DNA from: Novosphingobium sp. SCN 66-18
GTDB taxonomy: Bacteria > Pseudomonadota > Alphaproteobacteria > Sphingomonadales > Sphingomonadaceae
NCBI GenBank assembly: GCA_001725355.1
Contig: MEGD01000006.1
Location: forward strand, 22,106-86,105
Length of the DNA stretch: 64,000 bases
Direction: 5' to 3'
Position numbers and translations under genes: made by a program. The notes under the pieces are model-generated. The model was not told the origin of the DNA. It saw only the letters and a program-made list of their open reading frames with translations, and did not search any database. This document shows, one piece after another, positions 44,440 to 52,684 of this stretch (positions are counted from its first letter, which is position 1; each line of letters opens with the position of its first letter).

Positions 44440-46205
44440 GCGTGTCGTTCGCCCGGCGCGGCGTTGCCGCTACCGCCGCCGCCGTCAACAGCGGAGAGAC
44501 CAGCGCGCTTGCCGTGATGGAAGAAACGCTGGCCCGCATCGCCGCCTACGATGCGGTGCAGCCGCAGGCCTGGATCAGCCGCGCCGATCCCGAGGCGCTG
44601 CGCGAAGCCGCGCGTGCGGTGGACGCCCGCATCGCGGCGGGCGAAACATTGCCGCTGGCGGGCGTGCCCTTCGCGGTGAAGGACAACATCGATGTCGCCG
44701 GGTTCGAGACCACGGCCGGCTGCCCCGCCTTCACCTATCGTCCCGATAGTTCGTCGGACGTGGCCGCGCGGCTGAAGGCGGCTGGCGCGCTCTGCGTCGG
44801 CAAGACCAACCTCGACCAGTTCGCCACCGGCCTCGTCGGCACGCGAACGCCCTACGGCATCCCCCGCAACGTACACAACCTCGCCTATGTCAGCGGCGGA
44901 TCGAGTTCGGGCTCGGCGGTCGTCGTCGCGGCGGGGCTGGTGCCCTTCGCGCTCGGCACCGACACCGCCGGATCGGGCCGCGTGCCCGCCGCGTTCAACC
45001 ATCTCATCGGATTCAAGCCCAGCAAGGGGCGCTGGAGCACGCGCGGCCTGATTCCGGCGTGCCGCACGATCGACTGCATCACCGCGTTCACCGATGACAT
45101 CGCCGGTGCGGCCCTGATCGATTCCGTGGTGGCGGGCTTCGATGCCGCCGATCCCTATTCCAAGCCGCTGGCCGATCGCCCAGTGGGCCGCACGCGCATT
45201 GGCGTACCGCGCCGGGCACAGCGCCTGTGGTTCGGCGATGCCGAATCCGAATATCTCTATAATCGCGCGCTCGAGAAGCTTGGCGCGCTGGGCGAGATCG
45301 TGGAGATCGACACGGCGCCGCTGCAGGAAGCGGCGCAGCTTCTCTATGGCGGCCCCTGGGTTGCCGAACGCACCGCGGCCATCGCCGGCCTTCTCGCCAG
45401 CGATCCCGATGCGATCGACGAAACCGTGCGCAAGGTCGTCGAACCGGGGGGGGACATCGGGGCGGTCGAACTGTTCAACGGCATCTATCGCCTGGCCGCG
45501 CTCAAGCGGCAGGCAGACCAGATGTGGGACGCCATCGACGTGCTGGCTTTCCCCACCACGGGCACGACCTATCGCGTGGCGGAACTGCTGGCGGCGCCGA
45601 TCGCGCTCAACAGCAACCTCGGCGCCTATACCAACTTCGTGAACCTGCTCGACATGGCCGCCGTGGCCGTGCCGGCCGGCGCGCGCGCTAATGCCACCGG
45701 CTTCGGGATCACCCTGATCGGGCCTGCCGATACCGATCAGGGTCTTTTGACGCTGGCCAACGACTACCTGGCGGCCGCCGACTTGCCGCCGCCACCGCCG
45801 CTCGATCTGGAGGGACGAATGCAGACCGTGAAACTCGCCGTCGTCGGCGCCCATCTCAAGGACATGCCGCTGCACTGGCAACTCACCTCGCGCGAGGCCA
45901 CGTTCGTTGGCGCGTTCGAGACCGCGCCCACGTACCGGCTCTATGCCATCGCCGACAGTGTGCCGCCCAAGCCCGCGCTGATCCACAACGCGGATGGGGC
46001 GGCGATCGCGGTCGAGGTCTATGAACTCGATGTCGCCGCCTTCGGCAGCTTCGTGGCCGAAGTGGTGCCCCCGCTCGCGATCGGCACGGTGACGCTGGCC
46101 GACGGCAGCAGCGTTAAGGGTTTCGTGGCGGAGCCGCGCGCGATGGACGGGGCCACCGACATCACGCACCTGGGTGGCTGGCGCGCCTATATCGCGAGCC
46201 TTTAG
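44436..46205 (+). CDS. atzF: allophanate hydrolase
   Basis: A 589-residue amidase-signature enzyme with Lys82 (PFAVKDNIDV), the GGSSSGS loop (Ser156-160) and nucleophile Ser180 (DTAGSGRVPA), followed by an AtzF-type C-terminal domain (about 470-589, VKLAVVGAHLKDMPLHWQL; PRAMDGATDITHLGGWRAY). It splits allophanate into ammonia and CO2, the last step of the pathway. The start is the ATGA overlap with the carboxylase. It ends the plus-strand operon; a palindromic repeat region follows. Confidence 0.92.
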   Translation: MSVSFARRGVAATAAAVNSGETSALAVMEETLARIAAYDAVQPQAWISRADPEALREAARAVDARIAAGETLPLAGVPFAVKDNIDVAGFETTAGCPAFTYRPDSSSDVAARLKAAGALCVGKTNLDQFATGLVGTRTPYGIPRNVHNLAYVSGGSSSGSAVVVAAGLVPFALGTDTAGSGRVPAAFNHLIGFKPSKGRWSTRGLIPACRTIDCITAFTDDIAGAALIDSVVAGFDAADPYSKPLADRPVGRTRIGVPRRAQRLWFGDAESEYLYNRALEKLGALGEIVEIDTAPLQEAAQLLYGGPWVAERTAAIAGLLASDPDAIDETVRKVVEPGGDIGAVELFNGIYRLAALKRQADQMWDAIDVLAFPTTGTTYRVAELLAAPIALNSNLGAYTNFVNLLDMAAVAVPAGARANATGFGITLIGPADTDQGLLTLANDYLAAADLPPPPPLDLEGRMQTVKLAVVGAHLKDMPLHWQLTSREATFVGAFETAPTYRLYAIADSVPPKPALIHNADGAAIAVEVYELDVAAFGSFVAEVVPPLAIGTVTLADGSSVKGFVAEPRAMDGATDITHLGGWRAYIASL

Positions 46206-46229
46206 GGTCGGGCGGACCTGGCACTTCCA

Positions 46230-46347
46230 CTCTCCCCCCTTCAGGGGAGAGATACGCAGGCTTGGTCGTGAAACGGCCTAGCCGAAATTGAGAGGGGCAA
46301 GCGCGGTGCGCCCCCTCTCCCAACCCTCTCCCCTGAAGGCGAGAGGG
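46230..46347. repeat. REP-like palindromic repeat / intergenic terminator region
   Basis: Three related hairpins lie between convergent genes: CTCTCCCC...GGGGAGAG (46230-46251), GAGAGGGG...CCCCTCTC around 46291-46319, and CCCTCTC...GAGAGGG (46324-46347). The first and last share the CTCTCCCCT(T)CAGG core in opposite orientation. This is the layout of an extragenic palindromic element and can also terminate both operons. Confidence 0.6.
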
Positions 46348-46358
46348 CTAAAAGCCCC

Positions 46359-47285
46359 CTACTTCCCGATCTTGCCCGGCTTCGACCACCACGAAAGCGT
46401 GTGCACGTCGTGCGAGGTCGTCCACACACCCTTGCGCGTGTAGCGCAGCGCGCCGCTGCCCGAAGCCTTGCCCATGCGCGCGCGGATCGCCAGCGTCGCC
46501 GGGTCGATCACCACGAACACCTGGTCGGCGGTGGTGCGCAGCCACACCTTGCCGCCGCCGGTATCGATGTCGCCGTACTTGAGATTGTCGCCCACCTTGA
46601 CGCGGCCGGTGACAGCGCCCGTGGCGGGATCGATCCGCGCGACGGTGCCATCGCCTTGCTCCTGCACCCACACCGCGCCTTCGCCGGCGGCGAGGAAGCC
46701 GGGTTCCTTGCCCAGCGCGGTCTTCCCGGCAACCGTGTTGGTCGCGGGATCGATGCGCTGGACGGACTGCTGCGCGCTGCTGACCGCCCACAGCGATCCC
46801 AGCCCGAACGCCAGATAGAACGTGCCCGGATCGACCGGTATGGTCGCGATCACGCTGTTGGTCGCGGGATCGACGCGCGAGACCACGCCCTTGCCGTCGC
46901 TGGCAACCCAGATCGAGCCGGCGCCCGCCACGACGTTCAGCTCGCCGAACGGATTGGCGATGCCGGTCGGGATCGTGGCGGTGATCTGCGCGGTCCGCGT
47001 GTCGATGCGCTTGAGCGCGCCTTCCTTGCAATCGGCGACCCACAGCGCGCCATCGGCCACCGCCATGGCCCCGCACGGACGCGTCATCGGCACTTCCGCG
47101 CGCTTGCCGCCACGCGCCCACTGTTCCACCCTGCCCTTGTTGGTCGCCCACACGGTATCGCCATCGACCGCGAGGAAATCCGCGAAGCCCGGCACGGTGA
47201 TGACCTGTTCCTCCTGCGCCTGCGCCGCCGGCGGCTCCACGCAGAGAGCGGCAAGCGCCACCATCGCCAACCCGAGCCTGTTCAT
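46359..47285 (-). CDS. periplasmic beta-propeller (YVTN/Vgb-like) protein
   Basis: A 308-residue exported protein (signal about 1-23, ending AQAQE) built of six to seven ~40-residue repeats with the pattern GxGxxWVxxxxxxxVxRIDPATxxVxxxI (for example AGAGSIWVASDGKGVVSRVD). This is an NHL/YVTN-type propeller, often a substrate-binding or scaffold protein. No lyase active site is evident. It carries operator copy 4 upstream, so it appears to belong to the same regulon as the carboxylase operon although transcribed on the other strand. Confidence 0.83.
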   Translation of the reverse strand: MNRLGLAMVALAALCVEPPAAQAQEEQVITVPGFADFLAVDGDTVWATNKGRVEQWARGGKRAEVPMTRPCGAMAVADGALWVADCKEGALKRIDTRTAQITATIPTGIANPFGELNVVAGAGSIWVASDGKGVVSRVDPATNSVIATIPVDPGTFYLAFGLGSLWAVSSAQQSVQRIDPATNTVAGKTALGKEPGFLAAGEGAVWVQEQGDGTVARIDPATGAVTGRVKVGDNLKYGDIDTGGGKVWLRTTADQVFVVIDPATLAIRARMGKASGSGALRYTRKGVWTTSHDVHTLSWWSKPGKIGK

Positions 47286-47364
47286 TTCGGTTCTCCTTCA
47301 AGGAAACAGCGCATGCGCTTTCGCGTTGCAGCATTGTCCGAAACAACCGTCTTGTCCACGCCGT

Positions 47365-47390
47365 TATTACGAGAATGTGGCTATGTAATA
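47365..47390. promoter_or_regulatory. operator copy 4, TATTAC-N14-GTAATA
   Basis: A perfect 6-14-6 dyad 80 bp upstream of the beta-propeller start (minus strand). Same half-sites and spacing as the other three copies. Confidence 0.72.
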
Positions 47391-47447
47391 CCTTTTTGGG
47401 CGCGCGTGCCATCGGATGCGTTGCGGGGCGCGTTAGCAAATGCGGAA

Positions 47448-47473
47448 TATTACGCTTGACGATATAGGTAATA
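47448..47473. promoter_or_regulatory. operator copy 3, TATTAC-N14-GTAATA
   Basis: A perfect 6-14-6 dyad 48 bp before the membrane hydroxylase start (plus strand). Half-sites can be extended to ATATTAC/GTAATAT. Like copy 2 it contains CTTGAC in the spacer, a possible -35 element. Confidence 0.74.
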
Positions 47474-47521
47474 TCGATAGCATGCCGGCATCATTCGGAA
47501 ATCCATCCGCCGAGGACCACG

Positions 47522-48415
47522 ATGGGCAAGGACTTCAAGCAGACGCTGGTCAACCTGATCCCGCCCGCGATGATCGTCGCCGTGGTGCTGTTCTGGGCCT
47601 TTATTCCCGAAGCGCTGGCCAAACATCCGGCGACCATCATCGCGGCCGGCCTTGTCATCACCGCGATCGTGCTGGGGCTGGAGTTCCTGTTCGAACGGCA
47701 CGCCGGCTGGCGGCTGAACAAGCGCGAATTCCTGACCGATACGTTCTACGTGGTCCTGGGCTACACCGCGATCTCGTGGGTTTCCAATACGCTCGCAGAA
47801 GATCCGCTGAAGGCACTCAAGAAATCGCTGGGCATCACCACCGAATGGGCCATGCACATGCCGTTTCTGTTGCAGGTGGCCCTTGTCGTGTTCCTGATCG
47901 AGTTCGGCCAGTACTGGATGCACCGGCTGATGCACAACTGGCATCCGGCCTGGCTCACCCATGCGCCGCACCACCACATCACGCAGCTGAACGCGATGAA
48001 GGGATACGTCGGCAATCCGATCGAGCTGTTCCTGATCAGCCTGAGCGTGGTGGCGCTGTTCGATCTGCCGCTGGCGGCGATCTTCTGCGCGGTGAACATC
48101 CTGGGCGTGGTTTCCACGTTCGCCCATGCCAACGTGCGGTCCGATCCGCCGCTGTTCTATTCCTTCTTCTTCACGACAATCCGCAACCACAGCCTGCACC
48201 ATTCGGTGCCCTACGAAGACACGCGCTGCAATTACGCCAATTCGCTGATCCTGATCGATCGCGTGTTCGGCACCTATCGCGAAGGCGAGGCGGACATCGT
48301 GGGGCAGGACGAACGCAAGCGGCTGTCGATATGGGAACAGTTCCTTTTCCCGTTCCGCCCGGTGATCGACGCGATCAAGGCGCGGCGCAATGATCCCCCG
48401 GCCACCGCCGGATAA
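47522..48415 (+). CDS. membrane di-iron hydroxylase (sterol desaturase/fatty acid hydroxylase family)
   Basis: A 297-residue membrane protein with helices at about 10-30, 38-57, 70-90, 113-130 and 165-198. The His boxes of the family are all present: H134RLMH138, H147APHHH, and NHSLHH at about 222-227. These bind two irons and hydroxylate or desaturate an alkyl chain using O2. The natural substrate is unknown. Operator copy 3 upstream links it to the carboxylase regulon. It is followed after 3 bp by a TPR-sulfotransferase gene. Confidence 0.88.
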   Translation: MGKDFKQTLVNLIPPAMIVAVVLFWAFIPEALAKHPATIIAAGLVITAIVLGLEFLFERHAGWRLNKREFLTDTFYVVLGYTAISWVSNTLAEDPLKALKKSLGITTEWAMHMPFLLQVALVVFLIEFGQYWMHRLMHNWHPAWLTHAPHHHITQLNAMKGYVGNPIELFLISLSVVALFDLPLAAIFCAVNILGVVSTFAHANVRSDPPLFYSFFFTTIRNHSLHHSVPYEDTRCNYANSLILIDRVFGTYREGEADIVGQDERKRLSIWEQFLFPFRPVIDAIKARRNDPPATAG

Positions 48416-48418
48416 GCG

Positions 48419-50023
48419 GTGAGTCTGCTGCGTTCGCCCGTGCCTGCCGATCGCACCGCCGCCTCGCTCCAGCAGGCGCGCGCGGCGCTGCGCCGGGGCG
48501 ATGTGGCCGCATGCGCGCAACTCGCCGATGCCGCGCTGCGCGTGAACGCCGCGCTCCCCGAGGCGCATTTCCTGCTGGGCATGGCGCTGGCCGAAACCGG
48601 GCGGATCAACGCCGCGCTGCCAGCCGTGGAGCGGGCGGTCTCGCTCGCGCGCAGCAATGCCGAATACGCCGCGCAGCACGCCCGCCTGCTGATCCTGCTG
48701 CGGCGGGAAGCCGAAGCCCGCGCCGCCGCCGATCATGCCGCGCGCTGTCCCACCGACGATCCGCTGGTGCTGGATACGATCGGCTGCACCTATGCCCGGC
48801 TCGGCGATCACGGCGCAGCCGTGCCCTTGTTCGAACGCGCGGTGGCCGCCATGCCCGCGAACGTTACGTTCCGCTTCAACCTGGCCAGCAGCTACGGCTT
48901 CTTCGGCCGCACCGACGATGCCGAAGCGCAGTACGAGGCCATGCTGGCGCACGATCCGGGCCATGGCCGCGCGCATCTGGGCCTGGCTGGTCTGCGGCGA
49001 CAGAAGGCGGAGCGGAACCACACCGCGCGGCTGGAGACGGCCATCGGCGCGCAGCCCGATCCGGTCGAACGCTTGCGCATCCACTATGCCGCAGCCAAGG
49101 AATACGAGGATCTGGGGCGGCACGAGGATGTCTTCCGCCATCTTTCCACGGCCAACGCCGCGCACCGCAAGCGGCTGGGCTTTTCGATGGAGAGCGACGA
49201 GCACAACGCCACCGCGCTGCGTGAGGCCTTTGCCGATCCCGCCTATTTCGCCGGTGAAAGCACGCTGGCCGACGCGCCGATCTTCGTGGTGGGCATGCCG
49301 CGCACCGGCACGACGCTGGTCGACCGCATCCTGGCGGCCCACCCGCAGGTGGAATCGGTTGGCGAGTTGCAGGCCATGCCGCTGGCGCTGAAACGCCTGT
49401 CGCAGAGCCCTTCGCGCATGGTGCTCGACCCCGAGACTATCGCGGGCGTGCGATCGGCACGGCCCGAAGACCTTGGCCGCGCCTATCTCGACCGCGCGCG
49501 CCAGCACGCCGGCGGCGAAGCGCCAATCTTCGTCGACAAGTTCCCGCTCAACTTCCTCTATGCCGGCCACATCGCGCGCGCGCTGCCCAACGCCCGGATC
49601 GTCTGCCTGCGCCGCCACCCGCTCGATGCGGTGTGGAGCAACTACAAGAACCTGTTCGCCACGACCTCGCCCTACTACGGCTGGTCATACGACCTCGTCG
49701 ATGCGGCGCGGTACTATGCCCTGTTCGATGGCCTGGTCGCGCTGTGGCGGGATCTGTTTCCCGGCCCCGTGCTCGAACTCGGCTACGAAGCCCTGATCGC
49801 CGATCAGGAAGGCGAAACCCGGCGCCTGCTCGATCATTGCGGGCTGCCGTGGGACGATGCCTGCCTGTCGTTCCACACCGCCAGCGGCGCGGTGGCAACG
49901 CCCAGCGCGCAACAGGTGCGCCGGCCGCTGAACGCCGATTCCGTGCAGCGCTGGCGCCATTACGAAGCGCATCTCGGCCCCGCCCGCGCCTGGCTGGAGC
50001 AGGCCGGCATCGCCTGCGACTGA
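48419..50023 (+). CDS. TPR-sulfotransferase fusion
   Basis: A 534-residue protein read from GTG 3 bp after the hydroxylase gene. Residues about 10-220 form TPR repeats (for example PEAHFLLGMALAETGRINAAL; DPLVLDTIGCTYARLGDHG). From about 280 a sulfotransferase domain begins with the PAPS-binding loop FVVGMPRTGTTLVDRIL, and the 3'-phosphate motif CLRRHPLDAVWSNY follows. Such fusions transfer sulfate to lipids or proteins. Its acceptor may be the hydroxyl made by the neighbouring enzyme, an inference from the 3-bp spacing. Confidence 0.86.
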   Translation: MSLLRSPVPADRTAASLQQARAALRRGDVAACAQLADAALRVNAALPEAHFLLGMALAETGRINAALPAVERAVSLARSNAEYAAQHARLLILLRREAEARAAADHAARCPTDDPLVLDTIGCTYARLGDHGAAVPLFERAVAAMPANVTFRFNLASSYGFFGRTDDAEAQYEAMLAHDPGHGRAHLGLAGLRRQKAERNHTARLETAIGAQPDPVERLRIHYAAAKEYEDLGRHEDVFRHLSTANAAHRKRLGFSMESDEHNATALREAFADPAYFAGESTLADAPIFVVGMPRTGTTLVDRILAAHPQVESVGELQAMPLALKRLSQSPSRMVLDPETIAGVRSARPEDLGRAYLDRARQHAGGEAPIFVDKFPLNFLYAGHIARALPNARIVCLRRHPLDAVWSNYKNLFATTSPYYGWSYDLVDAARYYALFDGLVALWRDLFPGPVLELGYEALIADQEGETRRLLDHCGLPWDDACLSFHTASGAVATPSAQQVRRPLNADSVQRWRHYEAHLGPARAWLEQAGIACD

Positions 50024-50040
50024 AGCGCCAGCCCTTGGGG

Positions 50041-50985
50041 CTATCGAGCGGCGAACGCGAACCAGTAGAGAAACGCGATGTTGATCGCCAGCAAGGGCAG
50101 CGCGGTGCCGATCTGGCGGCGGATCACGCCGTATTCGTCGCGCAGTTCCAGCAGCGCGGCGGGCACCAGATTGAAATTGGCCGCCATCGGGGTCATCAGC
50201 GTGCCGCAGAAGCCGGCGAGCATCCCGATCGCGCTGATCGCCGCCGGATCGCCGTGATAAGTGCTAATCAGCAAGGGCATGCCGATGGCGGCGAACATCA
50301 CCGGGAACGCCGCGAAAGCATTGCCCATGACCATGGTGAACAGCGCCATCCCCAGCCCGAAGGCCACCACCGCGCCGAACAGGCTGCCGGCGGGGATGCC
50401 AACGCGGATGATCCCGCCCACCGCCTCGCCCACCCCGGCCAGCGCGAACACGGCGCCCAGGCTGGCCAGCATCTGCGGCAGGATCGCGGCCCAGCCCACC
50501 TGGTCCATCAGCCGCCTGCCCTGTTGCAAGGGCAGCGCGAGCGGCGTGCGCAGCAGCGTGCCACCGGCCGCCAGGGCCAGCACCACGCCCAGCCCAAGGC
50601 TGATCAGCGTCGCCTGCTTGCTTTCGATCAGCGCGGGAAACTGCTTGAACAGCAAGGTGCCCGCCAGCGCCGTCAACGGGATGGCCAGCGCGATCAGGAA
50701 CAGGCGATTGCCATGGCGCGCCGCGCGCGCGGTCAGGGTGGTCGATGGAACTTCGCCCGCATCGCTCCTCCCCAGCCCCCGCGCGCCGATGCCCACCAGC
50801 GCCAGCACGAGCAGCCCGTTGCCGACATCGCCGAACCGATCGCCGCCCCACATGCTCGCGGCCATCAGCCCCCAGAACGCGCCGTTCCGGAACCGCCGGG
50901 GGTTGCCGGCATCGCGCAGCCCCAGCACGGCGAAGGCGGCGAAGACCGCCCCGGCCAGGCCATAGACCCATTGCAGCGTGATCAT
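50041..50985 (-). CDS. DUF979 family permease
   Basis: A 314-residue integral membrane protein with about nine to ten hydrophobic helices, matching DUF979. The block GNAFAAFPVMFAAIGMPLLI and the TPMAANFNLVPAALLEL motif near the end are typical. It is coupled to the DUF969 gene (ATGA overlap), its constant partner; the two probably form one transporter of the ion-transporter (ArsB/NhaD-like) superfamily. In Gram-positives this pair lies beside pyroglutamyl peptidase, but no such gene is present here. Confidence 0.85.
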   Translation of the reverse strand: MITLQWVYGLAGAVFAAFAVLGLRDAGNPRRFRNGAFWGLMAASMWGGDRFGDVGNGLLVLALVGIGARGLGRSDAGEVPSTTLTARAARHGNRLFLIALAIPLTALAGTLLFKQFPALIESKQATLISLGLGVVLALAAGGTLLRTPLALPLQQGRRLMDQVGWAAILPQMLASLGAVFALAGVGEAVGGIIRVGIPAGSLFGAVVAFGLGMALFTMVMGNAFAAFPVMFAAIGMPLLISTYHGDPAAISAIGMLAGFCGTLMTPMAANFNLVPAALLELRDEYGVIRRQIGTALPLLAINIAFLYWFAFAAR

Positions 50986-51662
50986 GCCGCCGTTTCCCGG
51001 CCCTTCGTCCGGGCGAGACGACGGTCCAGCAACCACAGCCGAAAGCCGTGGACCGCGAAGGCGGCGATCGCCGTCGGGATGGCCCAGACCGAAAGCTGGA
51101 AGGGTTCGACGACGATCCCGTATTGTTCGAGCAGGCCCTTCATCAGCAGGATCGATCCGATCGCCAGGAAGATGTCCTCGCCGAAGAACAGCCCGACATT
51201 GTCGGTCGCGGCAGCCCAGGCCTTGATTTCCTCGCGCTCCGCTTCCGGCAGATCGCCCGCCTGTGCTTCGGCGGCGGCCAGCGCCATGGGGGCCACCAGC
51301 GGCCGCACGGTCTGCGGATGGCCGGCGACGGAGGTCAGCCCGATCGCCGCCGTCGCCTGGCGCAGGAGCAGGTATCCCGCCAGCAGGCGCCCCGCCGTGG
51401 CGCCGCGCAACCCGCCGATCAGCGTCCTCGCCCGTTCCCGCAGGCCATAGGCTTCGAGCATGCCGATGACCGGCAGCACGATCCACACGACGCTGACGTA
51501 GCGCGTATCGTTGAACGCCTTGCCGAAGGCCGCGACGATCGCCACGGGGCTCAGCCCCGCCGCCAGTCCCGTCGCCAGCGCCGCCGCCACGATGACGAGC
51601 AGCGGATTGAAGCGGAGCATGAAGCCCGCGACGATGATGGCGATGCCCAGCAATACCCACAT
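50982..51662 (-). CDS. DUF969 family permease
   Basis: A 226-residue membrane protein of family DUF969, with helices at about 2-35, 55-75, 90-110 and 155-205. Conserved SVAGHPQTVRPLVAPMA and ATDNVGLFFGEDIFLAIGSILLMKG blocks mark the family. It is the first gene of the two-gene transporter unit. A candidate promoter is upstream with its start point almost at the ATG, so the mRNA may be nearly leaderless. Confidence 0.86.
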   Translation of the reverse strand: MWVLLGIAIIVAGFMLRFNPLLVIVAAALATGLAAGLSPVAIVAAFGKAFNDTRYVSVVWIVLPVIGMLEAYGLRERARTLIGGLRGATAGRLLAGYLLLRQATAAIGLTSVAGHPQTVRPLVAPMALAAAEAQAGDLPEAEREEIKAWAAATDNVGLFFGEDIFLAIGSILLMKGLLEQYGIVVEPFQLSVWAIPTAIAAFAVHGFRLWLLDRRLARTKGRETAA

Positions 51663-51669
51663 GCCCGTG

Positions 51670-51698
51670 GTATCCGATTGGCGGGCCGCCTATGTCAA
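51670..51698 (-). promoter_or_regulatory. candidate promoter for DUF969-DUF979
   Basis: On the minus strand a perfect TTGACA is followed after 17 bp by GGATAC as a weak -10, then seven bases before the DUF969 ATG. The spacing is ideal but the -10 is poor. Confidence 0.35.
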
Positions 51699-51703
51699 AA
51701 ACA

Positions 51704-51733
51704 ATCCGCGCGGATCTAGGGTCAAGACCCTAG
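51704..51733 (-). terminator. double hairpin after alpha/beta hydrolase gene
   Basis: CTAGGGTC-AA-GACCCTAG starts in the hydrolase stop codon and is followed by the palindrome ATCCGCGCGGAT and, on the minus strand, TGTTTTTGAC. The second stem with its T-tract is a plausible intrinsic terminator. Confidence 0.5.
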
Positions 51734-52665
51734 GGCACGATCTTCATGGCCTTGAGCCACAAGGCGTACTGACTGAACCAGGCATCGCTGGTGGTGCCGT
51801 TAGGCTGCGAGGCGAAGCCGTGGCCGCCGCCGCTGTAGAGGTGGAATTCCACCGATGCGCCGGATTTGCGCCAGCCATCGATCAGGCCGAGATCGTCCTT
51901 GCCGAAGAAGCGGTCGTCCATCGCCAGCGCGGCGAACAGGGGCGGCGCATGGGGCGGGACGGGGCCGGTCTTGGTCGGGCCATAAATCAGTCCCGCGAAA
52001 TCGGGCATGGTATCGGGCACATCGGCCTGCATCATCGCGAGCGTCGTCATCGCGCCGGCGGAAAAGCCCAGCAGCCCCACGCGGCGGGGATCGACATGCC
52101 ATTCCTTCGCCCGGGCACGCACCGTGCGCACGGCGGACTGCGCATCGGCCACGGCATAGGGCAGATCCTGCAGGATATCGATCGGTGGCCCCTTGCCCGC
52201 GAACGTGCTCGCCAGCGCATCGCGGAAGCCGTCGATGCTGTCGGGCAGAACCAGCGTGCGGTACTTGAGGATGAACACGCGCACGCCCAGCTTGCCGAGC
52301 CGTTCGGCCACGCCATAGCCTTCGTTGTCCATCGACAGGAACTCGAAGCCGCCACCCGGAACGAGAATCACCGCCGGTTGATCGCCTGCGGGCGCAACAC
52401 CCTGGGCGGGAGGGACGACGATCAGTTCCGGCCGGTTGACGTTGTAGACCAGCCGCTGTCCCGGCCCCTGCTGCGCCCAGGCTTCGTGGCGGTTTTCCGC
52501 GCCCTTCGGCGATGGCAGCGTGACTGGCAGAGCGATGCCCTTGCCGTCGGCCGGAATCGCGATGGGTTGCACCTGTTGCACCCAGTCGCCCGGGGCGGCC
52601 CGCGCCACGCCGGACAGAGCCAACAGCGCCGCCAGCGCCATGCAACCGCGATGGAAAATGCGCAT
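51730..52665 (-). CDS. exported alpha/beta hydrolase (esterase type)
   Basis: A 311-residue exported protein (signal about 5-23, ending ARAA) with an alpha/beta-hydrolase domain. The oxyanion stretch VPGGGFEFLS, nucleophile elbow GFSAG, catalytic Asp region MDDRFFG and His in GGGHGF follow the acetyl-esterase (BD-FAE/Axe-like) pattern. It likely removes acyl groups from a carbohydrate or similar substrate in the periplasm. It stands alone between glpK and the DUF969 gene. Confidence 0.85.
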   Translation of the reverse strand: MRIFHRGCMALAALLALSGVARAAPGDWVQQVQPIAIPADGKGIALPVTLPSPKGAENRHEAWAQQGPGQRLVYNVNRPELIVVPPAQGVAPAGDQPAVILVPGGGFEFLSMDNEGYGVAERLGKLGVRVFILKYRTLVLPDSIDGFRDALASTFAGKGPPIDILQDLPYAVADAQSAVRTVRARAKEWHVDPRRVGLLGFSAGAMTTLAMMQADVPDTMPDFAGLIYGPTKTGPVPPHAPPLFAALAMDDRFFGKDDLGLIDGWRKSGASVEFHLYSGGGHGFASQPNGTTSDAWFSQYALWLKAMKIVP

Positions 52666-52684
52666 GCGGTTCTCCCTCTCTACC

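Larger units (their letters stand above)
47286..47521. promoter_or_regulatory. divergent promoter region with two operators
   Basis: This 236-bp gap separates the beta-propeller gene (minus) from the membrane hydroxylase gene (plus). Two TATTAC-N14-GTAATA dyads lie 58 bp apart, one near each gene. The middle is GC-rich. No other gene is supported here; an open frame starting at 47440 is out of frame with the hydroxylase. Confidence 0.65.

Noticed and set aside
47440-48393. 317-codon frame overlapping the membrane hydroxylase
   Set aside because: Out of frame with the His-box protein at 47522-48415, which has full family motifs.
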